Shown piece by piece: positions 6,749 through 11,946 of a stretch of 11,946 nt of DNA. Position 1 is the stretch's first letter, and the number at the start of each line of letters is the position of its first letter. The notes under the pieces are model-generated. The model did not search any database, had not been told where the DNA came from, and was given only the letters and a program-made list of their open reading frames with translations. The stretch comes from Comamonas sp. lk (GTDB taxonomy: Bacteria; Pseudomonadota; Gammaproteobacteria; Burkholderiales; Burkholderiaceae_C). The stretch covers positions 1-11,946 of the forward strand of contig CAMDHL010000044.1 in the NCBI GenBank assembly GCA_945898105.1, given 5' to 3'. A program made the translations under genes and the position numbers.

Positions 6749-8571
6749 GTGCAAGGCAAGGTACGTATCGCACATTGACAGTTGCCACCATCGGGTTCCT
6801 CATACTGCTCACGATTCCCCACTTGCTACCTGGCAAGTATCTTCTGCAACTGGTCAACCTTGGCCTAATCAGCCTGATCGTGGTTGTCGGCTTGAACTAC
6901 ATCACCGGCTACTGCGGACAAATTAACTTCGGGCAAGCGGCTTTTTGGGGCATCGGCGCTTATGTCACCGCACTTGCAACCATGAACGGTATATCGTTCT
7001 GGTTCGCTCTCCCATTAGCTGCCCTCGCCACAGGTTTGTGCAGTCTTTTGCTCGGCATTCCCACCTTAAAACTGCGTGCCTATTATTTGGCTATGGCGAC
7101 CATAGGATTTGGGGAAATCGTTCAGCTGGTACTGATTCACTGGGAGCCTGTGACCGGCGGCACCTCTGGCTTACGCGGTGTCCCGGGGGTTTCAATTGGA
7201 GGGCACCTGATATCCGGCAACCTTGAGCATTACTACTTTTTGTTGTTATGGTGTGCGCTGGCGCTGGGCCTCGCTTTGCGGGTTAGGGCTTCCAAGCTTG
7301 GCCGTGCCATGATTGCGTTGCGCGACTCTGAAATTGCAGCTGAAGTAGCCGGTGTGGATACCGTACGTATCAAGATGCTTGCGTTTGCGATGTCATCTAT
7401 GTACGCGGGAGTCGCGGGTGGCTTATATGTTAGCTACGTCAACTATGTCAGCCCGGACTTGTTTTCCAATGCGCAAGCGGTTCTCTTCTTCACCATGCTC
7501 GTTGTCGGTGGGACTGGTTCGGCCGTCGGAGCTGTACTCGGCACTGCACTCCTTACTGCATTGCCAGAGGCACTCCGATTTCTAAAGGAGTGGTACTTAG
7601 TCCTATACGGTGTCGGCGTAATTTTGATCATTATTTTCATTCCCGAAGGCCTTGCGAGTTTGGGCTTACGCTGGCGCAAGCAGACCCCCCCCGACAGTAA
7701 GGGCGCCGCAAACGTTTCGATTTCCAATGAACTGCTGGACAGCTCCAATCTTTCATTACCATCCATAGATAGCCGTGACAAACGTACCGAAGATGCGCTA
7801 CTGGTGGTGCAGTCGGTAACTCAGACCTTCGGCGGTCTCACTGCGCTTGATGGCGTAAGCGTAAGCGTATTGCCCGGAACCATACATGCAGTGATCGGGC
7901 CCAATGGATCGGGGAAAACTACCTTCTTGAATGTGCTATCTGGCGCCTATACACCCGATACAGGTTCTGTAAAGCTTTTGGGGAAAGAACTGATGGGTGA
8001 ACGCCCTAGCGCGATCGCAGTAGCAGGTATGTCGCGAACTTTCCAAAATATCCGCCTGTACAAGAGTCTGTCGGTTATCGAAAATGTCATGGTTGGTGGC
8101 GCTTGCCGCACCCCAGGCAGCCTTTTCAGCATTTTGTTGGGTACTGCAAAATGTCGAGACGAGGAGAGAGGCATTCGTAGCGATGCGTTAAAGGCGCTGG
8201 CCTTCGTAGGCCTTGCCGAATTGGCAGACAGGCCAGCAGATAGCCTAGCCTATGCCCAGCAACGCCTCTTAGAGATAGCACGTGCAGTGGCCACCAGGCC
8301 AAAGCTATTGTTATTGGATGAGCCTGCTGCAGGAATGAACCCACAGGAGGCGTCGATGCTTATGCAAATAATCCGCAAATTGCGTGATAGCGGCATCACT
8401 GTGATTTTTGTAGAGCACAACGTCAAGCTCGTGATGGGAGTCTCGGATCGGGTTACCGTATTTGATTTTGGGCGAAAGATCGCCGAAGGGACCCCTGCGG
8501 AGGTGCAACGTTCGCCCGAAGTCATCGAAGCTTATCTGGGTCGTTCGCGTGGAGATGTGAACCATGCTTGA
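6745..8571 (+). CDS. Fused Liv-type ABC permease and ATPase (LivM-LivG)
   Basis: A 608-residue protein joining the second permease to the first ATPase. Residues 1 to about 310 are LivM: hydrophobic, with GYCGQINFGQAAFWGIGAY near 55-73 and LGRAMIALRDSEIAAEVAGVD in the coupling loop. A hydrophilic linker of about 35 residues (QTPPDSKGAANVSI onward) leads to the LivG domain from about 349. That domain has Walker A GPNGSGKT at 385-392, a Q-loop in SRTFQNIRLYKSL, a signature LAYAQQ at 501-506, Walker B LLLLDEP ending at 527 with Glu526, and the H-loop His558. The signature has Ala504 where a near-invariant glycine sits in ABC ATPases (LivG usually LAYGQQ or LSYGQQ). Such fusions are seen in other betaproteobacterial Liv systems. 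The gene overlaps livH by four bases and livF by eight. An eight-C tract lies in the linker. Confidence 0.93.
   Translation: MSARQGTYRTLTVATIGFLILLTIPHLLPGKYLLQLVNLGLISLIVVVGLNYITGYCGQINFGQAAFWGIGAYVTALATMNGISFWFALPLAALATGLCSLLLGIPTLKLRAYYLAMATIGFGEIVQLVLIHWEPVTGGTSGLRGVPGVSIGGHLISGNLEHYYFLLLWCALALGLALRVRASKLGRAMIALRDSEIAAEVAGVDTVRIKMLAFAMSSMYAGVAGGLYVSYVNYVSPDLFSNAQAVLFFTMLVVGGTGSAVGAVLGTALLTALPEALRFLKEWYLVLYGVGVILIIIFIPEGLASLGLRWRKQTPPDSKGAANVSISNELLDSSNLSLPSIDSRDKRTEDALLVVQSVTQTFGGLTALDGVSVSVLPGTIHAVIGPNGSGKTTFLNVLSGAYTPDTGSVKLLGKELMGERPSAIAVAGMSRTFQNIRLYKSLSVIENVMVGGACRTPGSLFSILLGTAKCRDEERGIRSDALKALAFVGLAELADRPADSLAYAQQRLLEIARAVATRPKLLLLDEPAAGMNPQEASMLMQIIRKLRDSGITVIFVEHNVKLVMGVSDRVTVFDFGRKIAEGTPAEVQRSPEVIEAYLGRSRGDVNHA
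7685..7692 (+). repeat. Eight-C tract in the LivM-LivG linker
   Basis: Eight consecutive C encode Thr-Pro-Pro in the hydrophilic linker joining the permease and ATPase halves. A one-base slip here would truncate the fusion after the permease half. Confidence 0.9.
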
Positions 8572-9271
8572 AGTCGACGCAATCGAAGTTCGCTATGGAA
8601 ATATAGTCGCATTGAACGAAGTAACATTTCGCGTCGATGAAGGTGAGATCGTAACCCTCATTGGCGCGAACGGCGCCGGGAAGTCAACAAGCTTGAGAAG
8701 CGTTTCCGGTCTATTACCTCTTAGCGCAGGCAGCATCCGGTTCGAGGGCGAAAGTATCGACAGGATGCGTCCCGAAGATATCGTGCGCAAGGGCATCGCC
8801 CATTCTCCGGAAGGTAGACGCGTTTTCCCAGGGTTGACGGTCGCAGAGAACCTGGAGCTAGGCGCCACGCCATGGCGTAAACGCGGCGACACCATTGATG
8901 CAGATATAGAGCGGGTTTATGCTCTTTTCCCTAGGTTAAAAGAGCGCCATAAGCAACTGGCCTGGTCCATGTCGGGGGGGGAGCAACAAATGCTTGCCGT
9001 TGGCCGTGCGCTAATGGGTCGCCCCAGACTCTTGCTGCTAGACGAGCCTTCACTAGGATTAGCGCCCATCATTGTCGAGCAATTGTTCGAGAAGATTGCG
9101 AGTATCAATCAACTCGGGGTTACGATATTGCTGGTTGAGCAAAATGCTGCTATGGCATTGTCGGTCGCTACACGTGCTTATCTAATAGAAAACGGCCGTA
9201 TAGTTCTGGCAGACACAACGGAAAAAATGCGCAATCATCCTCGTGTCCGCGAAGCTTACCTCGGGGCATGA
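8564..9271 (+). CDS. livF: Liv-type ABC transporter ATPase, LivF family
   Basis: Second ATPase of the importer, 235 residues, expected to pair with the LivG domain of the fusion at the inner face of the membrane. All ATPase motifs are present: Walker A GANGAGKST at 34-42, the LivF-typical PEGRRVFPGLTVAENL, signature MSGGE at 136-140, and Walker B LLLLDEPSLGLAP with Asp160 and Glu161. The H-loop position is Gln193 (LLVEQN), as is usual for LivF. The protein ends in VREAYLGA, the standard LivF ending. The ATG lies inside the end of the fusion gene (8564 against its stop at 8571), which implies coupled translation. A run of eight G (8974-8981) encodes part of the signature motif and would be a slippage hot spot. 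Confident family call; the substrate is set by the binding protein. Confidence 0.95.
   Translation: MLEVDAIEVRYGNIVALNEVTFRVDEGEIVTLIGANGAGKSTSLRSVSGLLPLSAGSIRFEGESIDRMRPEDIVRKGIAHSPEGRRVFPGLTVAENLELGATPWRKRGDTIDADIERVYALFPRLKERHKQLAWSMSGGEQQMLAVGRALMGRPRLLLLDEPSLGLAPIIVEQLFEKIASINQLGVTILLVEQNAAMALSVATRAYLIENGRIVLADTTEKMRNHPRVREAYLGA
8974..8981 (+). repeat. Eight-G tract in the livF ABC signature
   Basis: Eight consecutive G cover the Ser-Gly-Gly-Glu codons of the ABC signature. A slip would destroy the ATPase. The frame as given is intact. Confidence 0.9.
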
Positions 9272-9352
9272 CGATTTGGTTTTGGTAGGGGGCAGCTCTA
9301 GTTATTTTGCCTTTGAGTTGGCTCTCAGATATGCGCGAAGCATACGTTTGAA

Positions 9353-10222
9353 ATGAAGAAAATATATCTTGAATACGATCAAGCGCAATTAGATGCGCAA
9401 TACGATCAGGCGACCTTGGTTCCCGATTTGTCTGACTACCATGCACGCTGGACGCTCAGGACAAAGACAGCCAAAGAGCGTTATCAATGTCATGAGCACG
9501 TGGCTTATGGCAAACATCCTGACGAATGGATTGATGTTTACCGGTCCAATGCTTCAGAACCCGCCCCAATCCTGATTTTCTTTCATGGTGGTGCCTGGCT
9601 CTCGCAACAAATTGGGCTTACTGGCAATGCAGCTGAGGCGTATGTTGACGCCGGAGCCATCTATATTGCGGTAAATTTCAGCGTCGCCCCCGACGCGTCA
9701 CTCGACGTAATGGTGGGTCAATGCCGAGAGGCTACAGCGTTTATTGCACGCAATGCGCATACATGGAAGGGTGATGCACGGCGTATCTACATAGTAGGTC
9801 ATTCATCTGGCGCCCATCTTGCATCAAACGTCGTGGTGACTGATTGGGAAAAATATGGTTTACCGAGCGACACCATCAAAGGCTTTGCAGTCACTTCAGG
9901 TCCTTATGATCTGGAACCCGTAAGACTATCCAAACGAAATTTATATCTGAATCTTGACCAAGGCGGTGTCGACCGTAACAGTGCAGCAAAGCATCTTCAT
10001 TCGGCCCTGCCGCATGCGGTAGTAGCTTGGGGATGTAAGGAGCTGATTGAGTTTCAACGCCAGAGCGCCGCTTTTGCTTCGGCTTGGGAGGCGGCAACCG
10101 GGTCTGTTCAGAGAGTTATTTTCCCGGAAAATAACCATTTCGATCAATGCGATGAAGTCGCAAAAATGGACGGGAAATTCACGCTCGCTATTCTTTCAAT
10201 GATGGGCCTCAAATCACCTTAA
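9353..10222 (+). CDS. Alpha/beta hydrolase, arylformamidase (kynurenine formamidase)-like
   Basis: A 289-residue alpha/beta hydrolase with no signal peptide, so probably cytoplasmic. The N-terminus (EYDQAQLDAQYDQATLVPD) resembles the YxxxxLDxQYxxxxxVPD opening of arylformamidase-like hydrolases. The oxyanion motif HGGAW is at 78-82, the nucleophile elbow GHSSG at 149-153 places the catalytic Ser at 151, and His262 in ENNHFD fits the catalytic base. The acid may be Glu230 or Glu233 in WGCKELIEFQRQS, because related proteins carry a Glu there instead of the usual Asp. Kynurenine formamidases hydrolyse N-formylkynurenine, but no other tryptophan-breakdown gene is in the window, so another formamide, amide or ester is as likely. 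It starts 81 bases after livF on the same strand with no terminator seen between, so it is probably part of the transporter unit. Confidence 0.85.
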   Translation: MKKIYLEYDQAQLDAQYDQATLVPDLSDYHARWTLRTKTAKERYQCHEHVAYGKHPDEWIDVYRSNASEPAPILIFFHGGAWLSQQIGLTGNAAEAYVDAGAIYIAVNFSVAPDASLDVMVGQCREATAFIARNAHTWKGDARRIYIVGHSSGAHLASNVVVTDWEKYGLPSDTIKGFAVTSGPYDLEPVRLSKRNLYLNLDQGGVDRNSAAKHLHSALPHAVVAWGCKELIEFQRQSAAFASAWEAATGSVQRVIFPENNHFDQCDEVAKMDGKFTLAILSMMGLKSP

Positions 10223-10224
10223 GC

Positions 10225-10241
10225 CCCAAGGCAGTCTTGGG
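10225..10241. terminator. Small hairpin between convergent genes, possible weak terminator
   Basis: CCCAAG (10225-10230), a five-base loop and CTTGGG (10236-10241) form a perfect six-pair stem directly after the hydrolase stop, in the 71-base gap before the convergent amidase end. Neither side has a T-run, so it is not a textbook intrinsic terminator. Confidence 0.35.
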
Positions 10242-10293
10242 CGCTCTATGTGACTACACCGCGCACTGAGCCGGAAGAGACCGCTCAATTGCC

Positions 10294-11523
10294 TTAATCC
10301 GGATCGTGTATTTTCTCTAGGCTGCAAGCCAAGTCAAGTAAAAGGTGGTCGTTACCGCGCGCTGCGATGAGCGATAGGCCCACAGGTCGCCCCTGAACAC
10401 GGGCTACGGGGATGCTCAATTGAGGTAAGCCTGCATGTCCAGCGATACATAAAAGCCCAAGCGATCGGTTACGCCATTTCTCAAGGTCGGGGGTCGTTGT
10501 ATCGAGAAGGGGCGCAGGCCCAGGCGTTGTAGGAATGGCGAGTACTGCGTTGTCTATGAGTAGCTTGTCAAAAAAGTCGCGAACGCTTAGTCGAACCGCA
10601 TTTGCTGACGCAATTTCTTCTGGGGTAATCGTCGAAACCCACTTAAACCGTTCCCGAATCCCATCGCCGAATTCAGGACCAAGTCCGATAAGCCAATCGC
10701 GATGGGTTTCCCAAATCTCGGACCCTTGAATCACCCTAAATGCGTGCATCCAAGGGTCAAGTCCGGCGGGGTCGAACTGAACGTTTCGACTGCCGGTGAA
10801 CGCCTGGCCAATCTGCTGCGCTACTGCATTCAAGGCCGTGGATGTGCTTTGATCTACGTGTGAAAACGCATCGGTACCGACGAGTAGTTGTCCGGCTTGC
10901 CCGACCGACGAATGATTTGGTAACAGCACGCGGCCAATGTCTCTCATTAGCGTAGGGTTGTTTGCAAACCAGCCCCCCGTGTCGAAACTAGGAGCGAATG
11001 GCAGCGCGCCATCTAGTGATACTGCCCCATGCGTTGGCCTAATTCCTAGGATCCCACAATACGACGCTGGTACGCGGATCGACCCTCCCGTGTCGCTACC
11101 TAGAGCAAAATCAACTAATCCACCCGCTACCGCTGCGGCGGACCCGCTGGAGGAGCCGCCTGGTATGCACCCTGGTGCATTGACATTGAGGGGGGTTCCG
11201 TAATACTTGTTGACGCCATTGAGGCTAAAGCACAATTCATCACAGTGCGTCTTACCGACAACACTCGCACCAGCGGAAAGCAAGCGCAGTACGGCCGTAG
11301 AGGTGACTTCTGCAGCGGGATGCGAATCAAGCCAAGCTGGATGACCAAAGCCTGTCTTAAAGCCCTTCAAATGGTATAAATCTTTAACGCCAAATCGAGT
11401 TCCCGCTAAGAGGCCATCAGGGGCACCTTGTATTCGTACTTCGTTGTGACGGCAAAAAGCGCCAAGCGTATCGTGAATGGTCAAATCTGAGGAGTTCAAA
11501 CTAGGAATGCTGTCTTGGCGCAA
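10294..11523 (-). CDS. Amidase (amidase signature family)
   Basis: Amidase-signature hydrolase of 409 residues, breaking carboxamide bonds with a Ser-cisSer-Lys triad. All three residues are visible: Lys47 in FGVKDLY, Ser124 in PGGSSSGSAAAVAGG, and the nucleophile Ser148 in GSDTGGSIRVPAS. Then come GIRPTHGAVSLDGALPFAPSFDTGGWFAN and, near the end, GHAGLPQLSIPVARVQGRPVGLSLI, both typical. Its length fits the shorter amidases of this family, with no GatA-type extension and no GatB or GatC nearby, so a role in tRNA charging is unlikely. The start is a TTG at 11523; an in-frame TAG lies upstream and no ATG is available before the conserved part, so a non-ATG start is required (CTG at 11532 or TTG at 11499 are alternatives). 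No clear ribosome site. It converges on the hydrolase, so it is transcribed separately, but its position suggests a shared substrate pathway. Confidence 0.9.
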   Translation of the reverse strand: MRQDSIPSLNSSDLTIHDTLGAFCRHNEVRIQGAPDGLLAGTRFGVKDLYHLKGFKTGFGHPAWLDSHPAAEVTSTAVLRLLSAGASVVGKTHCDELCFSLNGVNKYYGTPLNVNAPGCIPGGSSSGSAAAVAGGLVDFALGSDTGGSIRVPASYCGILGIRPTHGAVSLDGALPFAPSFDTGGWFANNPTLMRDIGRVLLPNHSSVGQAGQLLVGTDAFSHVDQSTSTALNAVAQQIGQAFTGSRNVQFDPAGLDPWMHAFRVIQGSEIWETHRDWLIGLGPEFGDGIRERFKWVSTITPEEIASANAVRLSVRDFFDKLLIDNAVLAIPTTPGPAPLLDTTTPDLEKWRNRSLGLLCIAGHAGLPQLSIPVARVQGRPVGLSLIAARGNDHLLLDLACSLEKIHDPD

Positions 11524-11531
11524 GTGCGCCA
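11516..11531. repeat. Inverted repeat across the amidase start
   Basis: TGGCGCA (11516-11522), two bases, then TGCGCCA (11525-11531) form a perfect dyad with seven-base arms. The proposed TTG start codon of the amidase lies in its centre. It could be a regulator-binding site, or a hairpin in the mRNA limiting translation. No regulator gene is present. Confidence 0.4.
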
Positions 11532-11946
11532 GTTTGATTGGAAGAAGGCGGGCAACTGTCCGCTATTGGCTATCGAATCGCAATAGAAATACGTATCGGG
11601 AAGCAAACATCTAGTAAATGCTTTTAGCTCGGACATCAGTGCCTTATCGGTATTTAATTGCAACTGATTCGCAAGTTACACCACTTCGGATAAGGTGTCA
11701 AGATCAAAGAGCGCTTGTGAAAATGCTTCCAAGCAGTCCCTTTGAATGGCACGGCTGGCGTATTTTTGGTCAAGCTAAGGCACTTGAATTGATATTCGTC
11801 AATATATGAAACCTCAGTGCAGGCTAGCCTATTGATATGGACCACTTAAGGTCATGGCACTATGGTGATGACGCTGTCATATTGCCTCGACACATCCCAA
11901 ACGCGTAACACCAAGCAAGTGAGCGGCGACTTACATGATTGCCTTA
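11532..11946. other. No supported gene; upstream region of the amidase
   Basis: About 415 bases without a recognisable coding region. Short open frames on both strands (up to 63 codons) show no known motif, no ribosome site and no family resemblance. The part nearest 11532 should hold the amidase promoter, but I see no convincing -35/-10 pair. Small dyads occur: ATTGA-6-TCAAT (11788-11803) and ATGAC-3-GTCAT (11868-11880). A 23-residue frame at 11837-11908 is open but unconvincing. Confidence 0.5.

Noticed and set aside
9334..9345. CGCGAAGCATAC, an 11-of-12 match to the end of livF (9248-9259), inside a seven-codon frame starting at 9331
   Set aside because: Too short to show a duplication. 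It could be a remnant of the livF end but chance is as likely.
10294..11523. Reading the amidase as GatA of the tRNA amidotransferase
   Set aside because: It is shorter than GatA, lacks the usual GatA C-terminal region, and no gatB or gatC is nearby.
11618..11845. 63-codon frames on both strands near the right end
   Set aside because: No motif, start signal or neighbour context supports either, and they overlap each other antisense.

Overview
The window looks like a chromosomal segment from a proteobacterium, most likely a betaproteobacterium (Burkholderiales). This is inferred from the gene families: a Liv-type ABC cassette with a fused LivM-LivG subunit, an arylformamidase-like hydrolase and an amidase of types common there, and a TPAT-type TRAP transporter. 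Base composition looks moderate rather than high in GC. No rRNA, tRNA, insertion sequence, phage gene or CRISPR array was seen. Nothing identifies the species.

Left block (1-3637, minus strand): a three-gene operon read right to left. It encodes a TatT-family TPR lipoprotein, a periplasmic TRAP solute-binding protein, and a fused DctQ-DctM membrane permease that runs off the left edge. Together they form a TPAT (tetratricopeptide-repeat-protein-associated TRAP transporter). This is a little-studied variant of the ion-gradient-driven TRAP importers, known mainly from Treponema pallidum Tp0956/Tp0957. The solute-binding protein lacks the arginine that normally holds the carboxylate of TRAP ligands, so the substrate may not be an ordinary organic acid.

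Middle (3638-4718): a divergent intergenic region, then a stand-alone protein of the glutamine-amidotransferase/BPL-N fold on the plus strand. Next comes a 192-base gap with a good sigma-70-like promoter, a dyad overlapping its -35 box, and a strong ribosome binding site.

Right block (4719-10222, plus strand): a compact Liv-type (HAAT) ABC importer. It has a periplasmic binding protein, a LivH permease, a LivM permease fused to the LivG ATPase, and the LivF ATPase. The last three genes overlap by 4 and 8 bases. An alpha/beta hydrolase resembling kynurenine formamidase/arylformamidase follows 81 bases later, probably in the same unit. An amidase-signature enzyme converges on it from the minus strand (10294-11523). 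The simplest reading is uptake of an amide- or amino-acid-like compound followed by hydrolysis of amide or formamide bonds. The substrate cannot be read from the sequence.

The last ~415 bases (11532-11946) hold no gene I can support. The strongest candidates for little-described biology are the TPAT system with its altered binding pocket, the stand-alone BPL-N protein between the two transporters, and the transporter-hydrolase-amidase locus.
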